Part shown: positions 1 through 8,739 of the stretch, piece by piece | Numbering within the stretch: position 1 is the stretch's first letter | Layout: every line of letters begins with the position of its first letter | DNA from: an uncultured Croceitalea sp. | GTDB taxonomy: Bacteria; Bacteroidota; Bacteroidia; Flavobacteriales; Flavobacteriaceae | DNA: 64,000 nucleotides | NCBI GenBank assembly: GCA_947499565.1 | Contig: CANMOV010000003.1 | Span: 663,981-727,980, forward strand | Reading direction: 5' to 3' | Program-made: the position numbers and the translations under genes | Notes under the pieces: generated by a model | The model's database searches: none | What the model was told of the DNA's origin: nothing | The model's input: only the letters and a program-made list of their open reading frames with translations

Positions 1-82
1 TGTGGAAGAAGAAATCAAGGTATATCGTAATGATTTTTATGCTGGCTTCGCTCTTTTAGTAAGAAAGCTTTTTATGTTATAA
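1..82 (+). CDS. C-terminal end of an unidentified protein (5' end outside window)
   Basis: The frame beginning at base 2 is open from the window edge and ends at TAA 80-82. It gives about 26 residues rich in basic and aromatic side chains, ending in RKLFML. Two terminator-like hairpins follow, which supports a real gene end. Too little is visible to name a family. Confidence 0.55.
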   Translation, partial: VEEEIKVYRNDFYAGFALLVRKLFML

Positions 83-101
83 AACTCATTTCAATTGTTT
101 T

Positions 102-131
102 AAAAAAGGTCTGGTATTCCAGGCCTTTTTT
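102..131 (+). terminator. Rho-independent terminator of the upstream gene
   Basis: A run of A plus GGTCTGG pairs with CCAGGCC plus a run of six T around a TATT loop: 13 pairs with one G-T wobble. It lies 20 bp after the stop of the first gene. Confidence 0.8.
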
Positions 132-179
132 AATGGACTAAATTTAAAATAACAGCCCGTTTAAAAGGATTAAAAATAG

Positions 180-211
180 AAAAGGGCAGCATCATTGATG
201 CCGCCCTTTTT
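180..211 (+). terminator. Second tandem terminator hairpin
   Basis: AAAAGGGC pairs with GCCCTTTT, and inside it GCATC pairs with GATGC around an ATT loop, with one A/C mismatch between the two helices. It is followed by a T run. It lies between the upstream gene and the acetyltransferase, and could also stop transcription from the other strand. Confidence 0.7.
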
Positions 212-241
212 CATTATCCCTATTTACATTACATTAGATTC

Positions 242-757
242 ATGAAACTGAATTTTCAAAAATGCTGCGAGAAAGATGTAAAGGTACTTTCAAAAATTTC
301 TCGAGAAACTTTCATCGATGCTTTTGAAAAACAGAACAATCCAACTGATTTTAAGAATTACATTAGTAAAGCATTTTCATTTGAGACCATGTATAAAGAG
401 CTATGTAATACAGCCTCTCATTTTTTCTTTATTTATAAAGAAAAAGAACTTATTGGATATTTTAAATTGAATGAGTTTGATGCGCAAACCGAATTAAAAG
501 AGAAGAAAGGAATAGAATTGGAGCGCATTTATATTATAAGGGAACATCAGGGGAAAAGCCTTGGTAGAGAAGCCCTTTTAAAGGTTCTGGAAATGGCGAT
601 TAAAAAAGATAAGGAATATATTTGGCTCGGAGTATGGGAACGCAATTTAGATGCTATTCGGTTTTACCAAAGACATGGCTTTGTTAAATTTGATACACAT
701 CCATACTATATTGGTAGCGATAAGCAAACAGATTGGTTAATGAGAAAAGAATTATAA
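242..757 (+). CDS. GNAT-family N-acetyltransferase, PaiA-like
   Basis: A 171-residue protein with the GNAT fold order: the beta-4 strand IELERIYI at 91-98, the acetyl-CoA loop HQGKSLG at 102-108, and the motif-B segment NLDAIRFYQRHGF at 135-147. The tail IGSDKQTDWLM (157-167) resembles the end of PaiA, a spermidine/spermine acetyltransferase of Bacillus. Transfer of acetyl from acetyl-CoA to a small amine is therefore the best guess, but the substrate is not shown by the sequence. The next gene starts 1 bp after its stop, so the two are probably one transcript. Confidence 0.8.
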   Translation: MKLNFQKCCEKDVKVLSKISRETFIDAFEKQNNPTDFKNYISKAFSFETMYKELCNTASHFFFIYKEKELIGYFKLNEFDAQTELKEKKGIELERIYIIREHQGKSLGREALLKVLEMAIKKDKEYIWLGVWERNLDAIRFYQRHGFVKFDTHPYYIGSDKQTDWLMRKEL

Positions 758-758
758 T

Positions 759-1913
759 ATGAATAAATTAACTCTTAGTTGTATACTAGTAGTATTGAGC
801 ATCAATTTTAGTATTGGACAAGAATACTATTTCCCTAAGCGCAATGAAATATGGAAACAGGAGACAGCAGATAAATTTAATATCAATCAGACAAAGCTCA
901 ATGATGCTGTTCAGTTTGCAAAAGAAAACGAATACTCAGGTTCAAAAGACCTACGTATTGCAATTTTAAAGGGGTTTGAAAGAGAGCCTTTTCATGAAAT
1001 CTTAGGCCCTACGAAAAAACGGGGAGGTCCTGCAGGGATGATTTTAAAGAATGGCTATTTGGTAAGCTCTTGGGGCGATACTAAAAGGGTAGATATGACT
1101 TTTAGCGTAACTAAGAGTTTTCTTTCTACCGTTGCAGGTTTAGCGGTTGACCAAAATTTAATTGCGGATGTTAAGGATAAGGTTGGAACCTATATTTGGG
1201 ATGGCACCTTTAAAGGTGACCATAATTCCAAAATAACTTGGGAACATTTGTTACAACAAAATTCTGCTTGGTCAGGAGAGCTTTGGGGAGGAAAAGATTG
1301 GGCAGATAGACCACCAAGAGAGGGTGGGATAGACGATTGGAAGTTTGAAAAGCCAAAAGAGCCTGGGACTGTTATGGAATATAATGATGTCCGTGTTAAT
1401 GTTTTGGCGTATTCCTTAACTCATTTGTGGCGGCAGCCAGTACCAAAGGTTTTAAAAGAAAATTTAATGGATAAAATAGAAGCCTCAACAACTTGGCGCT
1501 GGCATGGATACAATCATGCTTGGACAGAAATTGATGGTATAAAAATGAAGTCCGTTACTGGTGGAGGGCATTCTGGAGCAGGACTGTTTATTTCTACCGA
1601 AGATATGGCTCGTTTTGGACTTTTATTTCTAAACGATGGCAGATGGAAAGACGAACAATTAATTAGTAAAGATTGGATTGCAAAAGCCATTGAACCTTCA
1701 ACACCAAACACTAACTATGGATATATGTGGTGGCTTAATAAAATAGGGAGTCGTCATTGGGAGGGTGTTTCGGAAAACATATATTATGCCGCTGGCTTTG
1801 GAGGCAATTTTATTGTAATAGATAAAGAGAATGATTTAGTCGTAGTCACCCGCTGGCTAGAACCTAATAAAATAGGAGCGTTTATGAGGAAAATAATACT
1901 TGCCGTAAAATAG
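759..1913 (+). CDS. Secreted serine hydrolase of the class C beta-lactamase fold
   Basis: 384 residues with a signal peptide (about 1-20, cut near SIG/Q). The SxxK nucleophile motif is SVTK at 116-119; a Tyr-containing second motif is YND at 208-210; HSGAG near 270 takes the place of the KTG box. This is the family that includes penicillin-binding esterases and class C beta-lactamases (Pfam Beta-lactamase). The Tyr motif differs from the usual YxN spacing, so esterase or peptidase activity is as likely as drug hydrolysis. It probably acts in the periplasm and is co-transcribed with the acetyltransferase. Confidence 0.85.
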   Translation: MNKLTLSCILVVLSINFSIGQEYYFPKRNEIWKQETADKFNINQTKLNDAVQFAKENEYSGSKDLRIAILKGFEREPFHEILGPTKKRGGPAGMILKNGYLVSSWGDTKRVDMTFSVTKSFLSTVAGLAVDQNLIADVKDKVGTYIWDGTFKGDHNSKITWEHLLQQNSAWSGELWGGKDWADRPPREGGIDDWKFEKPKEPGTVMEYNDVRVNVLAYSLTHLWRQPVPKVLKENLMDKIEASTTWRWHGYNHAWTEIDGIKMKSVTGGGHSGAGLFISTEDMARFGLLFLNDGRWKDEQLISKDWIAKAIEPSTPNTNYGYMWWLNKIGSRHWEGVSENIYYAAGFGGNFIVIDKENDLVVVTRWLEPNKIGAFMRKIILAVK

Positions 1914-1925
1914 CAAAATAGGTTG

Positions 1926-2264
1926 CTATAACTTCAATATATTATCCATAAATATAATATCCCCTTCGGCTTGCAATTTTTTTGCAATACTATTTTCGAA
2001 TGCTGTGTAAATCAAAAGTGAGATAGCTTTAGAATTTACTTTTGTAAGACTATTAGTCCTATAAATAACATCACGTATAGTTGAAAAGCTAACCTTACTT
2101 CTGATAGCGACATTGGCAAGATCATCTTTTGAAATATATCGTCGTAAGATTACAGATAACTTTTCGCTAATGGGCTTTCCATAATCCTCTTCGAGAAATA
2201 TATTCTCACTTTTAATAATCATACCGTAATTTTTTAGTACGCCCATACAATTGATTAAGAACAC
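1926..2264 (-). CDS. Small HTH-like protein divergent from the S24 repressor
   Basis: 112 residues, no named family recognised. The middle (about residues 45-90) reads like a phage-type helix-turn-helix: a DDLANVA helix, KVSFSTIRDVI as recognition helix, then a conserved-looking AISLLIYTA helix. The start is uncertain; internal Met at residues 7 and 15 are alternatives. Its 3' end lies 12 bp from the convergent serine hydrolase. It is transcribed away from the S24-type regulator across a 127-bp AT-rich spacer with overlapping dyads, an arrangement like a phage cI/cro switch. The function is inferred from context only. Confidence 0.55.
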   Translation of the reverse strand: MFLINCMGVLKNYGMIIKSENIFLEEDYGKPISEKLSVILRRYISKDDLANVAIRSKVSFSTIRDVIYRTNSLTKVNSKAISLLIYTAFENSIAKKLQAEGDIIFMDNILKL

Positions 2265-2292
2265 TTTATATATTAAAACAACAGAGCAATTC

Positions 2293-2335
2293 GTATTTAT
2301 CTATATTTGCTTGTAATCCAATTACAGATAAATAC
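2293..2335. promoter_or_regulatory. Overlapping inverted repeats, candidate operator
   Basis: Two dyads overlap. The outer pair is GTATTTATCT (2293-2302) and AGATAAATAC (2326-2335), an exact 10-bp match. The inner pair is TGTAAT (2312-2317) and ATTACA (2321-2326) with a 3-bp spacer. More ATTAC/GTAAT half-sites follow towards the repressor start. They sit in the divergent spacer of two DNA-binding proteins, so autoregulation is the natural reading. Confidence 0.55.
2302..2309 (+). promoter_or_regulatory. -7 box TATATTTG for the S24-type regulator
   Basis: An exact match to the Bacteroidota -7 consensus TAnnTTTG, about 83 bp before the regulator start and inside the dyads. No good -33 TTTG is visible. 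A repressor bound at the dyads would cover this box. Confidence 0.5.
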
Positions 2336-2391
2336 ATATTTATTACATAAATAATGTTAATACGTAATAATATTACACAATTTACAATATT

Positions 2392-3093
2392 ATGTTTATA
2401 TTAAAGCAATTAAGGCGTAAAAAAAATATTAGTCAAACAGATTTGGCAAAAGAAATTGGGGTGAGCTTGCGCACAATACAGCTTTATGAGAAGCGAGAAG
2501 CAAACATTCCAATCAAGAACTTAAATAAAATTGCTGCTTTTTTTGACCTAAGTATTGCAGAATTGTATTTGTATGAAGTTAATGAGGATGAATTAATGTA
2601 TTCTAAGAAAAGAGCGTTTTCCCGCTATGGGAATATCTTTTACCCATTGGAATATGGCAAGTTCCTAATTATGGCACCCCTACTTGCTGTTGAACAACAA
2701 AAGGAATTTGTAGCTAATGGTGCTAACAAGGATGGTTTAAAGGATACTTTTCAAATAGGTTTTATAGTAGACTTTATTGAAGATGGAGCCTATTTAGCCT
2801 TTGAAGTTAGTGGTGATTCTATGAATGACGGTACTTTGGAAGCTATTCCAAATAAAACTATTGTTTTAGGTTTGTTAGTTGATGCAAATGAAATGGATGC
2901 TGTATTGAACAAAATAGCTATTGTAGTATGTAGGGATAGGATTATCTGTAAACGAATTACAGGCTATAACGCCAAGAAAAAGACTATCTGCTGCGAAAGT
3001 TTAAACAAATCTCCTGAGTACAGTAATTTTGAAGTACAGATTTCTGATATAATTGAAGTATATCATATTATCAAAAAACAGATGACTGCTTAA
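2392..3093 (+). CDS. XRE-family regulator with S24 (LexA/CI-like) C-terminal domain
   Basis: 233 residues. Residues 1-60 form an XRE helix-turn-helix (SQTDLAKEIGVSLRTIQLYE at 14-33). Residues about 120-225 form an S24 peptidase fold with the probable catalytic Ser143 (VSGDSMNDG) and Lys187 (RIICKRI). An Ala-Gly self-cleavage site as in LexA or CI is not obvious, so induction by RecA is not certain. No prophage genes are near. Its 3' end overlaps the convergent aminotransferase by 4 bp. It probably represses itself and its divergent neighbour. Confidence 0.85.
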   Translation: MFILKQLRRKKNISQTDLAKEIGVSLRTIQLYEKREANIPIKNLNKIAAFFDLSIAELYLYEVNEDELMYSKKRAFSRYGNIFYPLEYGKFLIMAPLLAVEQQKEFVANGANKDGLKDTFQIGFIVDFIEDGAYLAFEVSGDSMNDGTLEAIPNKTIVLGLLVDANEMDAVLNKIAIVVCRDRIICKRITGYNAKKKTICCESLNKSPEYSNFEVQISDIIEVYHIIKKQMTA

Positions 3094-4235
3094 ATACTGT
3101 TAATTACTTCAGCAGCCTTATCCAGGGTTTCGATTGTTTTTGCAAAGCAGAACCGGAGTTGATGATTGTCCGCGTTGTTTAAGTTAAATACTGATAAAGG
3201 AATGCTAGCAATTTTATGCTCCCTGATTAGTCGTTTTGAAAATGCGATATCGTTTTCCGTTGTGATATTAGAATAATCAACCACCTGAAAATAAGTGCCC
3301 GCAGAAGGCCTAAATTTAAATCGAGAAGGTGCTATAGCTTTTAAAAAATAGTCTCGCTTTTCTTGATAAAAATTGTTTAGCTCCAAATAGTGAATCGGAT
3401 TTTTTAAATAGTTGGCAATACCTTTTTGCATGGGATGGTTAACACAGAACACATTATATTGATGCACTTTTTGAAACTCTTCCATTAAAGCTTTTGAACC
3501 AGCAACATAGCCTAACTTCCACCCAGTAACATGAAAGGTCTTTCCAAAAGAAGCGCATAGTAAACTGCGATTTGCCAAGTCTGGATATTTTGCTACACTT
3601 TCATGAGATTGCTTATCAAAGACAATATGTTCATAGACTTCATCGCTTAATAAAATGATATTAGTGTCTTTTAGTATTTTAGAAAGCTCGCGCATATCTG
3701 ATGGGGAGAAAATAGTCCCACTAGGGTTATGCGGGGTGTTTATAATGACCATTTTAGTTTTATCTGTGAGCTTGGATTTAAACTCCTCCCAATTTACTTT
3801 AAAACCTTTTCCTGCTAATTGTATCGGTACTATTTTCCCTCCAACCAGTTCAATAGCCGGTTCGTAACAATCATAAGCGGGTTTTAGGACAATTACTTCA
3901 TCATCAGTCCTTACAAAAGCTGCTATGGCTGTATAAATGGCTTGCGTTGCACCAGCGGTTATGGTAATTTCATGTTCTGGATGATAAGCTTTGTTATAAA
4001 GGGTTTCAATCTTTTCAGCGATAATCTCCCTGAGAGAATAAATGCCTTGCATTGGGGCATACTGGTTAAGACCATTTTTTATAGCCTCATCTACAAATTG
4101 CAATAACTTAGGATTCGCACCAAAATTTGGAAATCCCTGAGATAGGTTTACGGCGTTATATTCATTCGCCAATTTCCCCATTACAGTAAAAATTGTAGTG
4201 CCAACGTTTGGTAATTTAGAATTATGCTGAATCAT
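3090..4235 (-). CDS. PLP-dependent aminotransferase, methionine/kynurenine type (YbdL-like)
   Basis: 381 residues of the class I/II aminotransferase fold. Visible marks are the N-terminal substrate segment NLSQGFPNF (30-38), the PLP-phosphate contact NTPHNPSG (166-173), DEVYEH (198-203), the Schiff-base Lys232 in SFGK, and a carboxylate-binding Arg near 360 (QLRFCFAK). The motif set resembles E. coli YbdL (methionine aminotransferase) and kynurenine/glutamine transaminases; a 2-oxo-acid such as oxoglutarate would accept the amino group. It is cytosolic. It stands alone on the minus strand, with the broken gene 76 bp upstream. Confidence 0.85.
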   Translation of the reverse strand: MIQHNSKLPNVGTTIFTVMGKLANEYNAVNLSQGFPNFGANPKLLQFVDEAIKNGLNQYAPMQGIYSLREIIAEKIETLYNKAYHPEHEITITAGATQAIYTAIAAFVRTDDEVIVLKPAYDCYEPAIELVGGKIVPIQLAGKGFKVNWEEFKSKLTDKTKMVIINTPHNPSGTIFSPSDMRELSKILKDTNIILLSDEVYEHIVFDKQSHESVAKYPDLANRSLLCASFGKTFHVTGWKLGYVAGSKALMEEFQKVHQYNVFCVNHPMQKGIANYLKNPIHYLELNNFYQEKRDYFLKAIAPSRFKFRPSAGTYFQVVDYSNITTENDIAFSKRLIREHKIASIPLSVFNLNNADNHQLRFCFAKTIETLDKAAEVINSI

Positions 4236-4311
4236 GACTCTTAAAATGCTTTAAGACTGAATTTAAGCATTCCTTTGGTAAGAATATAATCTAGGATGTT
4301 GTATTTTAAAC

Positions 4312-4971
4312 TTAGTCGTATGCTTGATAAAGAACAACAAGATTATCGGAAAGATTATCTACATTAATGGTAAACCCATCAACATTAAAGGAGTTTAGCA
4401 CAGCAGTAGTAAGACCAAGAGAATTACCATTTTGATTACCGTAACGTATTCCAATACAATGAGAGCTAGATGCGTATCTAGAAATATCATTTATAGAATT
4501 TCCTGAGCCACCTACATAAATAGTTTGTTGTGTTATGGAACCTCCGTTATCTCTTGCAAAACCGTTGCCTGTCCCAAATGAGTTTGCAATTCCAGTATTA
4601 TTATTTCCAACAGCATTATCGGAATCTAGGTTTAATGATTCTACATTGGCATGTGCGACAAAGCTAATTTGTGAGGGTTGAAACGGAATACCAGAAATAG
4701 TTTGCGAGCCAGCAGCAGAAATTATAAATACACCCATATATACGTTTGGGGAATTGGTGTTGGCTACTTCTTCCCAGGAAGAACCATCAAACTTGTAAAT
4801 TTTATTAGTATCCGTAGCGTAAGCGATTGCTCCTTGTTGGGCAGTTGTGATGGCAGATATTTCTGTTAATGTCGCCGTAGGAAGCCCCATTACCCAACCA
4901 GCATCTAATTAAGCATTCATATTTCTTGAAATAAGGCACAGTATAGCTATGAGTAAGAGGGAATTTTTCAT
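4312..4971 (-). pseudogene. Secreted tail-fibre-like protein interrupted by one ochre codon
   Basis: Reading from ATG 4971-4969 gives a clean signal peptide (MKNSLLLIAILCLISRNMNA), then TAA at 4909-4911, and the same frame stays open for 198 more codons to the stop at 4312. The stop stands exactly where the common flavobacterial cleavage site NA/Q would put glutamine, so one C-to-T change (CAA to TAA) explains it. The mature part holds TDTNKIYKFDGSSWEEV, a short sequence common in Bacteroidota surface and phage-tail-like proteins, and IPFQPSQISFVAHAN, like a phage fibre domain. An ATG at 4890 could still give a 192-residue product without a signal. A sequencing error or read-through is possible. 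Confidence 0.75.
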
Positions 4972-5000
4972 AACGTTAAGATACTTAGTTAAAGTAAAAC

Positions 5001-5032
5001 AAAAAACCTATCAATTTATTGTTGATAGGTTT
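5001..5032 (-). terminator. Terminator of the sdhCAB operon
   Basis: On the minus strand AAACCTATCAA pairs with TTGATAGGTTT (11 bp, 7-nt loop), followed by a T run. It begins 27 bp after the sdhB stop. Confidence 0.85.
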
Positions 5033-5058
5033 AAGCTATTAGTTGTAAACTATTTTTC

Positions 5059-5805
5059 TTACCCTTTCATATTTGCAGCCAAATATTCACGATTCATACG
5101 AGCTATATTTTCTAAAGAAATCCCTTTAGGGCATTCAACTTCGCAGGCTCCAGTATTGGTACAATTACCAAAACCTTCTAAATCCATTTGGCGAACCATA
5201 TTTTGCACACGATCTGTAGCCTCAACTTGGCCTTGTGGTAATAAGGCAAACTGAGAAACTTTTGCTGAGGTAAAGAGCATTGCACTGGCATTTTTACAAG
5301 CTGCCACACATGCGCCACAACCAATACATGTAGCGGCATCCATAGCTGCATCAGCGTCATGTTTATCAATTGGGATGGCATTGGCATCAACTGTATTTCC
5401 AGAAGTATTTACAGATATAAAACCACCTGCTTGTTGTATACGATCAAAAGAACTTCTATCAACAATTAAATCTTTGATTACTGGAAAAGCTTTTGCTCTA
5501 AAAGGCTCTATAACTATAGTATCTCCATCATTGAATTTACGCATATGCAATTGACAGGTAGTCACTAGCCTATCTGGACCATGAGGTTCACCATTTATTT
5601 GCAAAGAACAAGTTCCGCAAATTCCTTCTCTACAATCGTGATCAAACTCGACGGGTTCTTCTCCTTTAGTAATTAATTCTTCATTTAAAATGTCTAACAT
5701 CTCTAAAAAAGACATATCGCCTTCTACACCATCAAGGGTGTATTCAACCATTTTACCTTTTGAGTTAGCATCTTTTTGTCTCCAAATTTTTAAATTTAAC
5801 TTCAT
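5059..5805 (-). CDS. sdhB: Succinate dehydrogenase iron-sulfur subunit
   Basis: 248 residues. It passes electrons from FAD in SdhA to the membrane quinone site. The [2Fe-2S] cysteines are in CREGICGTC (58, 63, 66) and near 84 (TTCQLH). The ferredoxin-type part has [11 protein letters not shown] (about 164-174) and [14 protein letters not shown] (about 217-230) for the [4Fe-4S] and [3Fe-4S] centres. The type matches the b558 succinate dehydrogenase/fumarate reductase of Bacteroidota. It is the last gene of the operon, starting 5 bp after sdhA, and a terminator follows. Its clusters are presumably made by the SUF system encoded at 27-34 kb. Confidence 0.97.
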   Translation of the reverse strand: MKLNLKIWRQKDANSKGKMVEYTLDGVEGDMSFLEMLDILNEELITKGEEPVEFDHDCREGICGTCSLQINGEPHGPDRLVTTCQLHMRKFNDGDTIVIEPFRAKAFPVIKDLIVDRSSFDRIQQAGGFISVNTSGNTVDANAIPIDKHDADAAMDAATCIGCGACVAACKNASAMLFTSAKVSQFALLPQGQVEATDRVQNMVRQMDLEGFGNCTNTGACEVECPKGISLENIARMNREYLAANMKG

Positions 5806-5810
5806 AGCAA

Positions 5811-7814
5811 TTATTTATAGGAGCGTGTTTTTAATTCAATGTTTTCGTATTTCAAAGTTTCTTTATGAAGCTTGGCATCTTTAGGTTCTCCCTTATATTC
5901 CCAAGCAGAAACAAATTTGAAATTTTTATCGTCACGTAAAGCTTCACCTTCAGGAGTTTGGTATTCTTCTCGGAAATGTCCTCCACAAGATTCTTTTCTT
6001 GTTAAGGCATCTTTGGCGAATAACTCACCCAATTCTAAGAAGTCCGCAACACGACCTGCTTTTTCCAATTCTTGGTTTTTAGCATTACTATCTCCAGGAA
6101 TCTTAACATTTTCCCAGAAGTCTTTTCGCAGTTCAGAGATTTCAGCTATAGCTTCTTTTAGCTCTTTTTCATTACGAGACATTCCACATTTGTTCCACAT
6201 TATTTTACCTAACCGCTTATGGTAATAATCAACGGAATGTTCGCCTTTACCAGACATCAATTTTTCCATTCTATCTCGAACATCTTTTTCTGCAGCTTCA
6301 AACTCAGGACTATCTGTAGAAATAGGACCTGTTCTAATATCGTCAGATAAATAGTCTCCAATAGTATAAGGAAGTACAAAATAACCATCGGCTAAACCTT
6401 GCATTAATGCAGAAGCTCCCAATCTATTTGCGCCATGATCACTAAAGTTAGCTTCTCCAGCTGCATAACATCCTGGGATTGTTGTCTGTAAATTATAATC
6501 AACCCAAAGTCCACCCATGGTATAGTGTACTGCAGGGTAAATCATCATTGGCGTTTTATACGGATTTTCGTCTACGATTTTCTCGTACATCTGAAAAAGG
6601 TTTCCGTATTTAGCTTCTATGATTTCTTCTCCCAATTTTATTATAGTTGCTTCATCAGCACCTTTTATACCAGAAGTGAGCGCCTTTTCTTTTCCATAAC
6701 GTTTTATTGCAGCAGAGAAATCTAGGTAAACTGCCTCACCTGTTTTATTAACCCCAAAACCAGCATCACAGCGTTCTTTTGCAGCACGGGAAGCCACATC
6801 ACGAGGCACTAAGTTTCCAAAAGCAGGATACCTACGTTCCAAGTAATAATCACGTTCTTCTTCTGCAAGTTGTGTCGGTTTTAATTTTCCTTCTCGTATA
6901 GCTATGGCATCTTCTTTTCTTTTGGGAACCCAAATACGACCGTCATTACGCAAAGATTCTGACATCAACGTTAATTTGGATTGATGCTCGCCTGAAACTG
7001 GAATACAAGTAGGGTGAATTTGTGTGAAGCAAGGATTCGCCATAAAAGCGCCTCTTTTATGCGCTCTCCAAGCAGCCATCACATTACTTCCCATAGCATT
7101 AGTAGACAAGAAGAATACATTTCCATATCCACCAGTTGCTAAGACTACAGCATGTGCAGAGTGCCTTTGAATTTCACCAGAAACTAAATCACGTGCTATA
7201 ATACCACGAGCTTTTCCATCAACCAAAACTAAATCCATCATCTCATGACGATTCATAGATTTAATTTTGCCTCTATTTATTTGGCGATTCATTGCAGAAT
7301 AAGCACCCAACAATAGTTGCTGTCCAGTCTGTCCTTTGGCGTAAAAAGTTCTTGAAACTAATACGCCACCAAAAGAACGATTGTCTAAAAGACCTCCATA
7401 TTCACGAGCAAAAGGAACACCTTGAGCTACACATTGGTCAATAATATTAACAGATTCCTGTGCTAAACGATATACGTTTGCTTCTCTAGAGCGGTAATCA
7501 CCTCCTTTTATGGTATCGTAAAATAATCGGTATGGGCTATCGCCATCACCTTGGTAATTTTTTGCTGCGTTAATACCTCCTTGGGCCGCAATAGAATGTG
7601 CACGCCTAGGAGAATCTTGGTAGCAGAAAGTTTTAACGTTATAACCAAGTTCTGCCAAAGTAGCGGCTGCAGAACCACCTGCCAAACCAGTACCAACAAC
7701 GATAATATCTATATTTCGTTTGTTAGCAGGGTTAACTAGATTAATGTCGTTTTTATGTTTGGTCCATTTATCGGCCAATGGCCCTTCTGGAACTTTAGAA
7801 TCCAATACTCCCAT
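5811..7814 (-). CDS. sdhA: Succinate dehydrogenase flavoprotein subunit
   Basis: 667 residues, the usual length for the b558 type. The FAD Rossmann motif [12 protein letters not shown] is near 40-51. [12 protein letters not shown] near 73-84 carries the His that binds FAD covalently in this family. HPTC and the active-site arginine segment ([15 protein letters not shown]) are present. It oxidises succinate to fumarate in the TCA cycle on the inner face of the membrane. It lies 2 bp after sdhC. Confidence 0.97.
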   Translation of the reverse strand: MGVLDSKVPEGPLADKWTKHKNDINLVNPANKRNIDIIVVGTGLAGGSAAATLAELGYNVKTFCYQDSPRRAHSIAAQGGINAAKNYQGDGDSPYRLFYDTIKGGDYRSREANVYRLAQESVNIIDQCVAQGVPFAREYGGLLDNRSFGGVLVSRTFYAKGQTGQQLLLGAYSAMNRQINRGKIKSMNRHEMMDLVLVDGKARGIIARDLVSGEIQRHSAHAVVLATGGYGNVFFLSTNAMGSNVMAAWRAHKRGAFMANPCFTQIHPTCIPVSGEHQSKLTLMSESLRNDGRIWVPKRKEDAIAIREGKLKPTQLAEEERDYYLERRYPAFGNLVPRDVASRAAKERCDAGFGVNKTGEAVYLDFSAAIKRYGKEKALTSGIKGADEATIIKLGEEIIEAKYGNLFQMYEKIVDENPYKTPMMIYPAVHYTMGGLWVDYNLQTTIPGCYAAGEANFSDHGANRLGASALMQGLADGYFVLPYTIGDYLSDDIRTGPISTDSPEFEAAEKDVRDRMEKLMSGKGEHSVDYYHKRLGKIMWNKCGMSRNEKELKEAIAEISELRKDFWENVKIPGDSNAKNQELEKAGRVADFLELGELFAKDALTRKESCGGHFREEYQTPEGEALRDDKNFKFVSAWEYKGEPKDAKLHKETLKYENIELKTRSYK

Positions 7815-7816
7815 AA

Positions 7817-8485
7817 TTAATGTGTTATTGGGTTAAGGTGGTGGTACAATGCAATAAAAGCAAAGCCCAATGGAATAACCACCGCAAAGATTTTAGCGAA
7901 TGTTTTTATGGCTGGAGTGTACTTATTATTTACTCCCATGCTCTGGAATGAGGATGCAAAACCATGCCATAAGTGAAGACTTAACAGCACAAAAGAAATT
8001 ACATAAATTACAGTTCTCCAAAATGGAGCAAATTTTTCTACAGTTTCCTCATAATAACGAGTTGGATCTTCTGGCAACACATCAACATACTTATAACTCA
8101 TTTCATGAACCCAAAAATCATAAAAATGCAAGCCTAGAAAAGCTAGAACTACAAGACCAGAATAAATCATATTTCTAGATACCCAAGGTGCATTAGCACT
8201 GCCTTTATATTTAACGTAACTTATTCCTCGGGCATTTCGGTTTTGTATCTCTAATATAAACCCCATCATAAAATGGATGATTACCCCGGCAATTAAAACT
8301 GGCTGTAATACATATTGAACTAAAGGATTGTATCCCATAAAATGGGACCAAGCATTAAAAGTTTCTGGGTCAATAACAGAGGTAATATTGATGGTAAAAT
8401 GCTGTGCTAAAAAGAACACAAGGAAGAGACCTGAAAGTGCCATCACAACTTTTCTGGCCAACGAAGATTTTATCAATCCACTCAT
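7817..8485 (-). CDS. sdhC: Succinate dehydrogenase cytochrome b558 subunit
   Basis: 222 residues from the Met at 8485 ([19 protein letters not shown]). A longer frame reaches 8533 but would start upstream of the promoter boxes at 8503-8534, so the shorter start is preferred. Five hydrophobic segments and several His ([28 protein letters not shown]) fit the di-haem b558 family, which anchors SdhAB and hands electrons to menaquinone. First gene of the operon. It needs haem from the hem genes at 46-58 kb. Confidence 0.92.
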   Translation of the reverse strand: MSGLIKSSLARKVVMALSGLFLVFFLAQHFTINITSVIDPETFNAWSHFMGYNPLVQYVLQPVLIAGVIIHFMMGFILEIQNRNARGISYVKYKGSANAPWVSRNMIYSGLVVLAFLGLHFYDFWVHEMSYKYVDVLPEDPTRYYEETVEKFAPFWRTVIYVISFVLLSLHLWHGFASSFQSMGVNNKYTPAIKTFAKIFAVVIPLGFAFIALYHHLNPITH

Positions 8486-8502
8486 CAGTGTTGGTTTTGA
8501 TA

Positions 8503-8534
8503 CAAATTTACGGTACAGTAGCGTTTTTAACAAG
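8503..8534 (-). promoter_or_regulatory. Promoter of sdhCAB
   Basis: On the minus strand the -7 box TAAATTTG (8510-8503) matches TAnnTTTG and a CTTG (8534-8531) sits 20 bp upstream as -33 box. The implied start of transcription is only about 10 nt before the chosen sdhC ATG. Confidence 0.7.
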
Positions 8535-8547
8535 TTTTCAAAAGCTT

Positions 8548-8570
8548 AACGCTTCTTATTTAGAAGCGTT
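8548..8570. repeat. Hairpin between sdhC and rimK
   Basis: AACGCTTCT and AGAAGCGTT (9 bp exact) around a TATTT loop, extendable as AGCTTA/TAAGCT with a 2-nt bulge. It sits just upstream of the sdh promoter. Neither side has a T run, so it is more likely a regulator site or DNA structure than a terminator. The rest of the spacer to rimK shows nothing clear. Confidence 0.5.
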
Positions 8571-8739
8571 ATAAGCTATTTGCGAAAACGTTTGATGTAG
8601 CCTTATAAAATTCCTTCTTTATGGGTAAAAGCTTCAACAAAATGCTAATGTTTTGTTTTTAAAATAACATGATGATAGTTAAAATTCTATTTTTTTGCCC
8701 GATATTGAAATCGTCATATTTAATTTTCTAGACCAAATT

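Noticed and set aside
1926-3093. Prophage
   Set aside because: Only a repressor-like pair is present; there is no integrase, terminase, capsid or attachment repeat nearby.
7900-8178. 92-codon plus-strand frame inside sdhC
   Set aside because: It is the opposite-strand shadow of a well-supported gene and has no start context or family match.
8486-8533. Longer N-terminus for SdhC
   Set aside because: The extension overlaps the -7 and -33 boxes at 8503-8534, and the family starts at the MSGLIKSS segment.
8695-8739. Longer N-terminus for RimK
   Set aside because: It begins with TTG and adds residues unlike the family; ATG 8740 gives the right length.
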